Source of the DNA: Clostridiales bacterium
GTDB lineage: Bacteria > Bacillota > Clostridia > Ch29
Direction of reading: 5' to 3'
Assembly: GCA_012523075.1 (NCBI GenBank)
Contig: JAAYJF010000076.1
Location: 1 to 58,289 of the forward strand
Length of the DNA: 58,289 nucleotides
In this document: positions 38,242 to 46,756 of the stretch, in pieces
Layout: each line of letters opens with the position of its first letter
Position numbering within the stretch: position 1 is the stretch's first letter
Position numbers and translations under genes: made by a program
The notes under the pieces: generated by a model
Told to the model about the DNA's origin: nothing
Databases searched by the model: none
What the model saw: only the letters and a program-made list of their open reading frames with translations

Positions 38242-38681
38242 TTAGAGTTAGGATAAAAAGGGACCAAAAACACGCAGACCTGCCGCTGCCGGAATATATG
38301 AGCGTGGGTTCCGCCGGTATGGACCTGCGCGCCGCAGTGGCGGGGCAGGTAACCATTAAACCTGGCGGCTTTGAACTGATTCCCACCGGAATATACCTGC
38401 AGCTGCCACCGGGCTACGAAGGACAGGTAAGGCCAAGGAGCGGACTGGCTGCCAGAAACGGTATAACCGTATTAAACACTCCAGGCACCATAGACAGCGA
38501 TTACAGGGGAGAGATAAGGGTAATACTGATAAACCTCGGTAAGGAGCCCTTCGTTGTCAATAGGGGTGACCGTATAGCCCAACTGGTGGTATGCAAATAC
38601 GAGAGGGTTATCCTGGAACCGGCCCAACACCTGGACGACAGCGACAGGGGTTCGGGAGGTTTCGGACATACCGGCATATAG
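38238..38681 (+). CDS. dut: dUTP diphosphatase
   Basis: Hydrolyses dUTP to dUMP, keeping uracil out of DNA and feeding dTMP synthesis. It has 147 residues with all five trimeric dUTPase motifs: SAGMDLRA, RPRSGLAARNG, GTIDSDYRGEI, RGDRIAQLVV and DRGSGGFGHTG. The ATG overlaps the peptidase stop by 4 bases. Confidence 0.97.
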   Translation: MIRVRIKRDQKHADLPLPEYMSVGSAGMDLRAAVAGQVTIKPGGFELIPTGIYLQLPPGYEGQVRPRSGLAARNGITVLNTPGTIDSDYRGEIRVILINLGKEPFVVNRGDRIAQLVVCKYERVILEPAQHLDDSDRGSGGFGHTGI

Positions 38682-38724
38682 AGACAAATCGTCGCATAGA
38701 ATCAAAGGGAAAGGGGGATATTCT

Positions 38725-38997
38725 ATGCGGCTTAGCCAGATAGGAGGAAAGGAGATAGTTAACCTGAACACCGGAGAGCGGCTGGGAATGGTTGCGGAGG
38801 CTGATTTAGTAATAGACAAGGCCACCGGAAACATTATCCGGCTATTAATACCGGAGGAAAGGCTTGGCTTTTCACTGTTCGGGGAGAGGAATTTTATAGA
38901 GGTTCCGTGGGAAAACGTAAAAAAAATTGGTAATGACATGATAATTATAGAGCAGGACGAAAGGAAAAAAAGAAAGGGTTTTCTGACCGTTGGATAG
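38725..38997 (+). CDS. PRC-barrel protein, YlmC/YmxH sporulation family
   Basis: 90 residues forming one PRC-barrel (MRLSQIGGKEIVNLNTGERL; DLVIDKATGNIIRLLIP; FIEVPWENVKKIG). The family is annotated as sporulation protein YlmC/YmxH; the molecular role is unknown. It holds the ymxH position after the M16 peptidase. The stop codon lies at the base of a strong terminator. Confidence 0.88.
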   Translation: MRLSQIGGKEIVNLNTGERLGMVAEADLVIDKATGNIIRLLIPEERLGFSLFGERNFIEVPWENVKKIGNDMIIIEQDERKKRKGFLTVG

Positions 38998-39025
38998 GCC
39001 TCTTGAATAAAGGGGCTTTTTTTTT
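38996..39025 (+). terminator. Strong intrinsic terminator after the ymxH-like gene
   Basis: AGGCCTCTT pairs with AAGGGGCTT around a GAATA loop (about 9 pairs including G-U), followed by a run of T to 39025. Confidence 0.85.
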
Positions 39026-39094
39026 GTGTTAATAGTGCTAATATAAACATAATGGAATTTATTTTTAGATTTTATTGGTTTAAGGAGGCCTACA

Positions 39095-40309
39095 ATGAAA
39101 ATAATTGTACAAAAGTTTGGCGGCACATCTGTGGCGACCGATAAAAACAGGAAAAAGGTAGTAGAAAAAATAGCATCCGCGTGGGAGAAGGGATACTTTC
39201 CGGTGGTGGTGGTATCGGCGATGGGCAGAAAGGGCGAGCCCTATGCAACCGACACGCTAATTCAATTTGCTACCAGCATGGAAATGGGCATAAAGCCGAG
39301 GGACCTGGATATGTTAATATCCTGCGGAGAGACCATTTCGGCAGTGATAATGGCAACGGCTTTAAACACAAGGGGCTTGAACTCGGTGGCCTTAACCGGC
39401 GGCCAGGCGGGAATAATTACAGACAACAACCACGGTGACGCCTCGGTAATAAAAGTGGATACAAGCAGAATCTACCGTTATATAGAAAGAGAAAAAGTGC
39501 CGGTAATAACAGGCTTCCAGGGGGTTACCGAGTACGGCGATATTACCACGCTGGGCAGGGGAGGCAGCGACGTTACAGCGGTGGTGCTGGGGCAGGCACT
39601 TAATGCACATAAGGTGGAAATATATACCGACGTGGATGGGGTAATGACCGCCGACCCGAGTATTACAAACAGCGCAAGGATAATAAGGAGCGTTGACTAC
39701 AACGAGATTTTCCAGATGGCAGATTCCGGTGCCAGGGTGATTCATCCCAGGGCGGTGGAAATTGCCATGAGAGCCAGTCTTCCTCTGGTTATTAAAAATA
39801 CCTTCTCGGATTCTCCCGGGACACTGATTACCCAATTCAAAAAGGATGACGAGAGCATACCCATGGAAGACCAAAGCCTGCTTACAGGTATTGCCCATCT
39901 TCACGACCGGGCACAAATTGTGATCGAGTACTTAAACCAAGACTGGTGCGAAGGCGAGGACGATATTCTGGAGCAGCTGGCCGACATCGGTATAAGTATC
40001 GACCTTATAAATATATTCACCGACAAAAAAGTGTTCACGGTTGACGAAAGGGACTGCGACCGGGTGGCAGAACTGTTACGGGAAAGGAATGAAAAGTTCT
40101 CCATAAGCAGAAACTGCAGCAAGGTGACAGTAATAGGTAACCGCATAAGGGGAGTGCCCGGGGTTATGGCACGGATTTTGAAAGCACTAAACCAAAACTC
40201 AATAAGAGTTTACCAGACCGCGGACTCCCATGCAACCATTTCAGTTCTTGTAAAAACCGAGGATGCAAAAAAAGCGGTGGCGGTACTCCACGACGAATTC
40301 AGACTCTAA
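39095..40309 (+). CDS. dapG: Aspartate kinase with ACT domains (DapG-like position)
   Basis: Phosphorylates aspartate at the head of the lysine/diaminopimelate, threonine and methionine pathways. It has 404 residues: a kinase domain (VQKFGGTSVATDKN; GFQGVTEYGDITTLGRGGSD; DVDGVMTADP) and two C-terminal ACT regulatory domains (about 265-404). Its position after ymxH and before tepA matches B. subtilis dapG, but asd, dapA and the dipicolinate genes are not beside it here. Feedback effector cannot be read from sequence. Confidence 0.95.
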   Translation: MKIIVQKFGGTSVATDKNRKKVVEKIASAWEKGYFPVVVVSAMGRKGEPYATDTLIQFATSMEMGIKPRDLDMLISCGETISAVIMATALNTRGLNSVALTGGQAGIITDNNHGDASVIKVDTSRIYRYIEREKVPVITGFQGVTEYGDITTLGRGGSDVTAVVLGQALNAHKVEIYTDVDGVMTADPSITNSARIIRSVDYNEIFQMADSGARVIHPRAVEIAMRASLPLVIKNTFSDSPGTLITQFKKDDESIPMEDQSLLTGIAHLHDRAQIVIEYLNQDWCEGEDDILEQLADIGISIDLINIFTDKKVFTVDERDCDRVAELLRERNEKFSISRNCSKVTVIGNRIRGVPGVMARILKALNQNSIRVYQTADSHATISVLVKTEDAKKAVAVLHDEFRL

Positions 40310-40316
40310 CTATAAA

Positions 40317-40336
40317 ACGCCCTTCAAGCGGGGCGT
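40317..40336 (+). repeat. Small hairpin after the aspartokinase gene
   Basis: ACGCCC and GGGCGT pair across an 8-base loop. There is no T tract; termination is doubtful. The following 80 bp carry no other clear signal. Confidence 0.35.
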
Positions 40337-40419
40337 AACATAAACGCCGGGGCTTATATTTTGCACGTTAAAGCTAATAATAATAGACAAACCACTTGCA
40401 GGATTGGAGAGGAAAAACT

Positions 40420-41136
40420 TTGGATAGGCGTAGAAGAATTAACGAAAGAAAGCCCCGGGGCGATAGCAACGCTAATAGCCAGAAGGAAATCGCTGAGAAC
40501 ATTAAATCCCTGGGAGTGTCCAACGTGCCGGCACCAAAATCCTCTATACACACCCTGGCGATAATAGGCCAGATAGAAGGGCATGTGCTTCTTCCCACCC
40601 AGAACAAGGCGACAAAATATGAGCATATTATGCCTCAGCTTGTTAATGTGGAAGAAAACAGTGAAATTGAAGGACTATTGCTACTGTTAAACACAATAGG
40701 CGGGGACGTGGAGGCGGGATTGGCGATTGCGGAAATGATCGCAAGTATCTCCAAACCAAAAGTATCACTTGTGCTGGGAGGGGGCCACAGTATAGGAGTA
40801 CCCCTGGCCACCGCCGCCGATTATTCCTTTATTGCCCCCAGCGCAACCATGACCATACATCCTATAAGGATGAACGGACTGGTTATTGGAGTGCCACAGA
40901 CTTTCCGGTATTTTTATAAAATGCAGCAGCGCATTACAGAGTTTATTGTAAAGCATTCGAGCATAGAGATGAAAAAACTGCAGGACCTTATGTCCGCCAC
41001 CGACGAACTGGCCAACGATATAGGCACCATACTGGTGGGGAAGGAAACGGTGGAGCATGGTATAATCAACCAAGTCGGGGGTATAAAAGAGGCCCTCGGA
41101 AAATTGAAGCAATTGATTGAGGAATGCAAAAAATAG
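40420..41136 (+). CDS. tepA: ClpP-like protease TepA/YmfB family
   Basis: 238 residues: a ClpP/crotonase-fold serine protease with a polar N-terminal extension, catalytic Ser in GGGHSIGVPLA and His in TMTIHPIRMNG. B. subtilis TepA was first described as a translocation-enhancing protein; the related SASP-degradation role in germination has also been proposed. TTG 40420 is 8 nt after GGAGAGG; an upstream TTG at 40396 has no SD. It keeps the dapG-tepA-spoIIIE neighbourhood of Bacillus. Confidence 0.88.
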   Translation: MDRRRRINERKPRGDSNANSQKEIAENIKSLGVSNVPAPKSSIHTLAIIGQIEGHVLLPTQNKATKYEHIMPQLVNVEENSEIEGLLLLLNTIGGDVEAGLAIAEMIASISKPKVSLVLGGGHSIGVPLATAADYSFIAPSATMTIHPIRMNGLVIGVPQTFRYFYKMQQRITEFIVKHSSIEMKKLQDLMSATDELANDIGTILVGKETVEHGIINQVGGIKEALGKLKQLIEECKK

Positions 41137-41195
41137 TGATATAATTGCTTTGGTTTTTCAAGGAGAAGGGTATTTTTCTAAAAGGGGGATTACGC

Positions 41196-42032
41196 TTGTC
41201 TTTACTTCAGTCAATCCTTATGGGGTTAGTCCAGGGCCTTACCGAGTTCCTGCCGGTGAGCAGTTCCGGCCACCTTGTTTTAGCGAATAATTTGCTAGGT
41301 ATACAAACCGGAACGGGGATTCTTTTTGAAGTTATGCTTCACCTAGGCACCCTGGTTTCTGTATTTATAGTGTTTTACAGGGATATTTACAATATGGTCG
41401 CCGAGTTTTTTATAATGTCCCGGGACATTGTTAGAGGAAAGGGCCCCCGGCTTAAAAGTAGTCCCTATAGGGTGATGCTCGTTATGGTGCTTGTTGCCAC
41501 CATACCCACTGGAATAATAGGCTTTTTGTTTAATGATTTTCTGGAGCGGGCCTTCGGCTCAACGCGGATAGTATCGGTAATGCTGCTTGTTACAGGTACA
41601 CTATTGTACATAGCAAACGGTCTGGAAGACGGTGTAAAGGGCCCGGCCCGGATTAGGATTTCCGATGCCCTTATTGTGGGCATATTTCAAGGGCTGGCCA
41701 TAACGCCGGGTATCTCCAGGTCCGGTTCCACGATATTTGCAGGCCTTCTGAGGGGCTTTACGAGGGAACTGGCCACTAGGTTTTCCTTTATTATGTCCAT
41801 ACCCGCCATACTGGGTGCGGCGGTGCTGGAGTTTTCCGATTACTCTGGTGCGGCGCTACCTTCCGGGCAGTTGACGGTAATGCTCGCCGGTACCGCCATG
41901 GCCGCCGTCGCAGGGACCATAGCAATTAGGTTTCTTATAGGTTTGTTAAGCAGGGGAAAACTCCATTATTTTTCGTACTACTGCTGGTTAGTAGGGCTTA
42001 CCGGTCTTATAGCAAGCCTTATCATACGGTAA
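41196..42032 (+). CDS. uppP: Undecaprenyl-diphosphatase UppP (BacA)
   Basis: Recycles undecaprenyl diphosphate to the monophosphate carrier at the membrane; overexpression gives bacitracin resistance. It has 278 residues and eight or so hydrophobic helices, with family motifs GLTEFLPVSSSGHLVL and PGISRSGSTI. The start is TTG 41196, 7 nt after AAAGGGGG. It acts one step after UppS, encoded 27 kb upstream. Confidence 0.96.
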   Translation: MSLLQSILMGLVQGLTEFLPVSSSGHLVLANNLLGIQTGTGILFEVMLHLGTLVSVFIVFYRDIYNMVAEFFIMSRDIVRGKGPRLKSSPYRVMLVMVLVATIPTGIIGFLFNDFLERAFGSTRIVSVMLLVTGTLLYIANGLEDGVKGPARIRISDALIVGIFQGLAITPGISRSGSTIFAGLLRGFTRELATRFSFIMSIPAILGAAVLEFSDYSGAALPSGQLTVMLAGTAMAAVAGTIAIRFLIGLLSRGKLHYFSYYCWLVGLTGLIASLIIR

Positions 42033-42165
42033 GACCCGGACAGCCAGCTACCGTCATCTTGCCTACGGGAAGCGCAAAGCCCTTCTTTTATCCGATGACT
42101 AACTGCCGATAATTCACCCCTTTTTTTTAAGCAATAGGATACGCAGCGCTGGACATTCGGATAAC

Positions 42166-42217
42166 GGCTTCTAGGGCTCAGATGGTGCCTAAGGGTTCCA
42201 CCTGAACCAAAGAAGCC
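42166..42217 (+). other. 52-nt foldable element upstream of spoIIIE (tRNA-like, unassigned)
   Basis: GGCTTCT at 42166-42172 pairs perfectly with AGAAGCC at 42211-42217. Inside are a weak arm GGC/GCC (42175-42177 with 42087-type partner at 42187-42189) around a TCAGATGGT loop, and a 5-bp arm GGTTC/GAACC (42194-42198 with 42204-42208). It resembles a tRNA lacking the anticodon arm, but it is too short for a tRNA. The rest of the 250-bp gap has an isolated T8 run at 42119-42128 with no clear stem, GTCATC/GATGAC inverted bases, and the spoIIIE SD. Confidence 0.4.
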
Positions 42218-42283
42218 TGTTTATATGGTAAGGACGGAGGATTTTACCGCTATATGTAGAAGTAAAAAGGGAGGTGATACCCG

Positions 42284-44542
42284 GTGGCAGCGGTCAGAAA
42301 GCGAAAAAATACAAAAAAGACAAAGGAAAAAATAAGGTGCGAAGTAAAGGGCATAGGTCTTACGGCCCTTGCGATACTCATTTTTTTGGGAATGCAAAAA
42401 GGTGAAGCCGGCGTGCTTGGCGGCTTCTTCAGCGACTATATATTCGGCCTGTTTGGCATAGCCGGGTACGGCATACCACTTTTTATACTCGTTGCAGGCA
42501 TTATTTATTTACTGAGAATAAACACAACGGGGTTTGAGCACAAAGCCCTGGCGCTTTTTTTGCTGTATTTTTCCCTTCTTATACTTATTCATATGCTGGC
42601 GGCGGATGGGCAGCTCATTATGCTGCGAGAGGGTATAAGCCTATGGGACAACCTTAAGGAAAACTCGATGGTAGCCTTCGGATATGGTATGGAAAAAAAG
42701 GGCGGTGGCATAGTAGGTGGCATTTTTTCGGTCCTTTTTTATAGTGTGCTGGGTCCCCTTGGTAGCAAAATCTCTATGGCGGCCTTTGCGCTTATATGCG
42801 CTACAATACTTACAGACCTATCTTTTATTTCACTACTCTTTAAGCTGGTAAAGGGTGTACTTATTATGGTAAAAAACAGTGGACAGGCTCTGAGGGATTT
42901 CGTAATGGTACCGGCGGAGCCGGAAAAGGAAATAAAGATTGGTAGGCAGACGAGGCCGCCGGACAAACAACAAGAACCGGTTGAAATGGTTCAAAAACAG
43001 GAGGAGAGTATCAAAATATTCGATTACTCCAACCCCCAGAGGGCTGCATCGGAAATGGCAGCGGCTGAGACAATGGAAGAGGTTGGTTTCCATAAGACTA
43101 ATATAGTAAACGAATACCCGGGATACCGGCTTCCTCCCACCGGACTTTTAAAAGAGTATGAAAGCAAGAAAACCGGTAATCGTAAAGAACTGCTGTTAAG
43201 CGCAAGGAAACTGGAGGATACTCTTAACACCTTCGGGGTGGTGGCAAAGGTTATTCAGGTAAGTGTAGGGCCCACCATTACAAGATACGAACTCCAGCCC
43301 AGCCCCGGGGTGAAGGTTAGCAGGATACTAAACCTCTCCGACGATATTGCCTTAAGTATGGCGGCCACTTCGGTGCGAATAGAAGCCCCTATACCGGGTA
43401 AATCCGCTATAGGGCTGGAAATCCCTAACAAAGAAACGGTATCAGTACTCTTAAGGGAGATAATAGAGAGCGGCGTATTTAAAAACAGCAGCTCCAATAT
43501 AACGGTCGCCCTTGGGAAGGATATCGCAGGAAACCCGGTTGCGGTTGACCTTTCAGCTATGCCGCACCTATTGATAGCCGGTGCCACCGGCTCCGGCAAA
43601 AGCGTATGCATAAATAGTATTATTACAAGCCTATTGTACAAGGCATCCCCGGCCCATGTAAAACTGATTCTTATAGACCCAAAGATGGTGGAACTGAGCC
43701 ATTATAACGGAATACCCCACCTTTTAGCGCCGGTGGTAACCGATCCGAGGAAAGCTACCGCCGTCCTTAACTGGGTGGTACAGGAAATGACCAGCAGGTA
43801 CAAGGAATTTGCCAGGACGGGGGTTAAAGACATACACCGGTACAACCAGGTGAAACAGCTTGAAAACTCCCAGCAATACCTGCCCCAGATAGTGGTCGTC
43901 ATTGATGAGCTTTCGGACCTTATGATGGTATCCCCGGCGGAGGTGGAGGATGCCATATGCCGCCTGGCCCAGATGGCAAGGGCTTCGGGAATATACCTGG
44001 TGGTGGCTACCCAAAGGCCCTCGGTGGACGTTATAACAGGAATTATTAAGGCTAATATTCCGTCCAGGATTTCTTTTGCGGTTTCGTCCCAGGTGGATTC
44101 CAGGACAATCCTGGATATGTCGGGGGCGGAAAAGCTTACAGGAAAAGGGGATATGCTGTATTACCCTGCGGGGGAACAAAAACCCGTACGGGTCCAGGGG
44201 GCGCTGGTGGAGGAAGATGAAATCGAAAAGGTGGTTTCATTCATTAAGGACCAGGTGGAGGCCAGTTACAGCGAAGAGGTAATGGATGCAGCGACGCAGA
44301 AGGATACCGGCGGTGGGGACTGCGATGACCTATTGCCCGACGCAATAGAAATAGCCCTGGACCACGGCCAGGCCTCCGCATCTCTTATGCAGCGCAAACT
44401 GAAAATAGGTTATGCGCGGGCTGCCCGCATCATAGACCAGATGGAGGAAAGGGGAATAATAAGCGGCTTTGAAGGCAGTAAACCCCGAAGGGTGCTGATG
44501 ACCAGGGAGGACCTGGAAGAGGGTAGCCGGTCGGAGGAGTGA
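42284..44542 (+). CDS. spoIIIE: DNA translocase FtsK/SpoIIIE
   Basis: A septum-located ATP-driven dsDNA pump that moves chromosomes during division and into the forespore. It has 752 residues: an N-terminal membrane domain with four hydrophobic helices (about 20-185), a linker, the RecA-like motor with Walker A GATGSGKSVCINS and Walker B VVVIDELSDL, and the gamma winged helix that reads KOPS/SRS sites (about 680-740). The start is GTG 42284 with GGGAGGTGAT. Whether it is FtsK- or SpoIIIE-type cannot be decided; the position is that of spoIIIE. Confidence 0.95.
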   Translation: MAAVRKRKNTKKTKEKIRCEVKGIGLTALAILIFLGMQKGEAGVLGGFFSDYIFGLFGIAGYGIPLFILVAGIIYLLRINTTGFEHKALALFLLYFSLLILIHMLAADGQLIMLREGISLWDNLKENSMVAFGYGMEKKGGGIVGGIFSVLFYSVLGPLGSKISMAAFALICATILTDLSFISLLFKLVKGVLIMVKNSGQALRDFVMVPAEPEKEIKIGRQTRPPDKQQEPVEMVQKQEESIKIFDYSNPQRAASEMAAAETMEEVGFHKTNIVNEYPGYRLPPTGLLKEYESKKTGNRKELLLSARKLEDTLNTFGVVAKVIQVSVGPTITRYELQPSPGVKVSRILNLSDDIALSMAATSVRIEAPIPGKSAIGLEIPNKETVSVLLREIIESGVFKNSSSNITVALGKDIAGNPVAVDLSAMPHLLIAGATGSGKSVCINSIITSLLYKASPAHVKLILIDPKMVELSHYNGIPHLLAPVVTDPRKATAVLNWVVQEMTSRYKEFARTGVKDIHRYNQVKQLENSQQYLPQIVVVIDELSDLMMVSPAEVEDAICRLAQMARASGIYLVVATQRPSVDVITGIIKANIPSRISFAVSSQVDSRTILDMSGAEKLTGKGDMLYYPAGEQKPVRVQGALVEEDEIEKVVSFIKDQVEASYSEEVMDAATQKDTGGGDCDDLLPDAIEIALDHGQASASLMQRKLKIGYARAARIIDQMEERGIISGFEGSKPRRVLMTREDLEEGSRSEE

Positions 44543-44558
44543 AAGGGGAAATTAAGAA

Positions 44559-45881
44559 ATGCATTACGTATCAGTAATAACACTGGGCTGTCCCAAGAAC
44601 CAGGTGGACAGTGAAATGATAAAGGGACTGCTACTTACGAAGGGGTTCCGTTATGCCGACCGGCCGGAAGACGCTGAGATAATAGTGGTTAATACCTGCG
44701 GGTTTATCCAGGACGCCAAACAGGAATCAATAAATACGCTGCTTGAAATGGCCCACTACAAAAAAGAAGGAAAATGCATCCTGCTGGTGGCATCGGGGTG
44801 CCTGACCCAGAGATATGCAAGGGAATTAATGAAAGAGATACCCGAGATAGACGCGGCACTGGGAACAACTAGTTTTCCAAGGATAGTTGAGGCAGTGGAG
44901 CGTTCTCTTAAGGGAAAAAGGGTGCTTAATATTGGACACCGGGATGCTGTAATACCGGAGAATCTGCCGCGTAGCATACCCCGGGGAGCCCATTACGGAT
45001 ACCTAAGGATTGCCGAAGGATGTGATAACCACTGCAGCTACTGTATTATACCCAAGCTACGGGGGAAATACAGGAGCCGTCGGGAGGAGGATATAATAAG
45101 GGAAGCCGAACACCTTGCGGACGGCGGGACAAAGGAACTGATACTCATCGCCCAGGATACCACCGGTTACGGCAGGGACCTGTACAATGAATCAAGGCTG
45201 CCGAAACTTCTTGACAGGCTGTGTGATATAGAAGGCCTGGCCTGGATAAGACTTCTTTACTGCTATCCCGACGGTATTACCAAAGAACTGATTGATACGA
45301 TAGAAAAACAGCGTAAGATATGTAAATACCTTGATATACCCATACAGCACGCCAGCGATAGAATACTAAGACTTATGAACCGGAGAACAACCGCCGCCCA
45401 GATAGAGAAGCTGCTAAGCACCATAAGGAAACGTATACCGGAGCTTGCGATAAGAAGTACTGTAATAGTGGGCTTCCCCGGTGAAACTGATAAGGACTTT
45501 GAAAGGGTGCTGTGTTTTGTGAAAAGGGGCTATTTCGACCGTCTTGGAGTGTTTACCTACTCACGGGAAGAGGATACCCCCGCCTACAACATGAAGGACA
45601 TGATACCACAACGACTGGCGGAGGAACGAAAGGAAATCCTTATGCTGGAACAGCAGAGAATATCTCTAAAGAACAACGCTTTGCTTGTAGGGCAAGAGGT
45701 GGAGGTTATAGTTGACGGCAGGGATGATAGCCGGTATTGTGGCAGAACATACCGGGATGCGCCTGAAATAGACAATCTGGTACTGTTTGCTTCCGATAGG
45801 ACGAAAGAAGCGGGAGACTTTGTTAGCGTAAAGGTTAAACGCGCGTTTGAATACGATTTGGTTGGGAGAGTGGTCGAATGA
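44559..45881 (+). CDS. rimO: Ribosomal protein S12 methylthiotransferase RimO
   Basis: A radical-SAM enzyme that adds a methylthio group to Asp of S12. It has 440 residues: an N-terminal MTTase domain (LGCPKNQVDSE, NTCGFIQDAKQES), a radical-SAM domain with CDNHCSYCIIP, and a C-terminal TRAM domain. The absence of a tRNA-type MiaB N-terminus and the LGCPKN motif favour RimO. It overlaps pgsA by ATGA. Confidence 0.95.
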   Translation: MHYVSVITLGCPKNQVDSEMIKGLLLTKGFRYADRPEDAEIIVVNTCGFIQDAKQESINTLLEMAHYKKEGKCILLVASGCLTQRYARELMKEIPEIDAALGTTSFPRIVEAVERSLKGKRVLNIGHRDAVIPENLPRSIPRGAHYGYLRIAEGCDNHCSYCIIPKLRGKYRSRREEDIIREAEHLADGGTKELILIAQDTTGYGRDLYNESRLPKLLDRLCDIEGLAWIRLLYCYPDGITKELIDTIEKQRKICKYLDIPIQHASDRILRLMNRRTTAAQIEKLLSTIRKRIPELAIRSTVIVGFPGETDKDFERVLCFVKRGYFDRLGVFTYSREEDTPAYNMKDMIPQRLAEERKEILMLEQQRISLKNNALLVGQEVEVIVDGRDDSRYCGRTYRDAPEIDNLVLFASDRTKEAGDFVSVKVKRAFEYDLVGRVVE

Positions 45882-46420
45882 ATTTGGCTAACAGGCTGAC
45901 TCTGCTCAGGATAATACTGGTCCCTGTGTTTATGGTATTTTTGCTCAACAAGATTACCTACGGCGAGTACCTGGCGGCGGGAGTTTTTGTTATTGCAGCA
46001 CTAACCGACAGCCTGGACGGTTATATTGCAAGAAAGCACAACCAGGTAACCAAACTGGGAAAGCTTATGGATCCCCTTGCGGACAAGCTGCTTATTACCG
46101 CAGCCCTGATATCGTTGGTGCAGATGGACAAACTGTCCGCGTGGATTGTTATGGTGATTGTGGCACGGGAGTTTGTGGTGACGGGACTAAGGAGCATAGC
46201 CGCCTCGGAGGGTCAGGTCATCGCGGCCAGCATATGGGGCAAGCTAAAGACCATATCACAGGTTGTGGCGGTGGTTGCAATCATACTTAATAATTATCCC
46301 TTTAAGCTGATAAACGTCCCCTTTGACGAAATAGCTATATGGACAGCGGTTGTCCTTACGCTTGTTTCGATGGTGGATTATCTATACAAGAGCAGAAAGA
46401 TATTTATAAACTCAAGGTAA
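45878..46420 (+). CDS. pgsA: CDP-diacylglycerol-glycerol-3-phosphate 3-phosphatidyltransferase
   Basis: Makes phosphatidylglycerol phosphate at the membrane from the CDP-DAG produced by CdsA. It has 180 residues, about five membrane helices and the CDP-alcohol phosphotransferase signature in DSLDGYIARKHNQVTKLGKL followed by MDPLADKLL. The ATG overlaps the rimO stop. It precedes cinA-recA as in Bacillus. Confidence 0.96.
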   Translation: MNLANRLTLLRIILVPVFMVFLLNKITYGEYLAAGVFVIAALTDSLDGYIARKHNQVTKLGKLMDPLADKLLITAALISLVQMDKLSAWIVMVIVAREFVVTGLRSIAASEGQVIAASIWGKLKTISQVVAVVAIILNNYPFKLINVPFDEIAIWTAVVLTLVSMVDYLYKSRKIFINSR

Positions 46421-46495
46421 CTGTATACAACGCGTTAATAGTATTACATTCCCTTATCTGTCGCTTAAGAGGGCTAAGCCCTAAGAATCCGATTC

Positions 46496-46673
46496 TGTCA
46501 TTCTGAACGTGGTGAAGAATCCGACTCTGTCGTTCTGAAGACGAAGTCCGAAGAATCCGGCTTTGTCATTCTGAACGTAGTGAAGAATCTTATGTTTCAA
46601 CAACCTGAAGATCCTTCGTTTCACTCAGGATGACAGGCGTTGTGCAAGGTCCTTCGTTTCGCTCGGGATGACA
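46496..46673 (+). repeat. Cluster of dispersed TGTCATTCTGAA-type repeats, three direct and two inverted
   Basis: Three tandem-like copies of a 26-31 nt unit (46496-46522, 46528-46558, 46564-46590; core TCATTCTGAACGTAGTGAAG) are followed by two copies in the opposite orientation (46610-46635 and 46648-46673; core CCTTCGTTTCGCTC). They fill most of the 336-bp pgsA-cinA gap. Similar TGTCATTCTGAG...GAAGAATC elements are scattered in many Clostridia and other bacterial genomes as non-coding repeats. The copies differ by a few bases, so they are old. The rest of the gap shows no gene. Confidence 0.85.
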
Positions 46674-46756
46674 TGCTAGGAAATGGAAAGTTTCAAATGC
46701 CGTTATATATTGAAGACGGCTTCGGATTATAAATAACAAACAGGAAGGAAATGACC

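Noticed and set aside
39024-39053. Promoter before the aspartokinase gene (TTGTGT-18-CATAAT)
   Set aside because: Weak boxes, and the -35 lies within the terminator T run; not strong enough to list as a feature.
42166-42217. Complete tRNA gene
   Set aside because: Acceptor-like and T-arm-like stems exist, but the element is 52 nt, lacks an anticodon arm and has no TTCRA T-loop.
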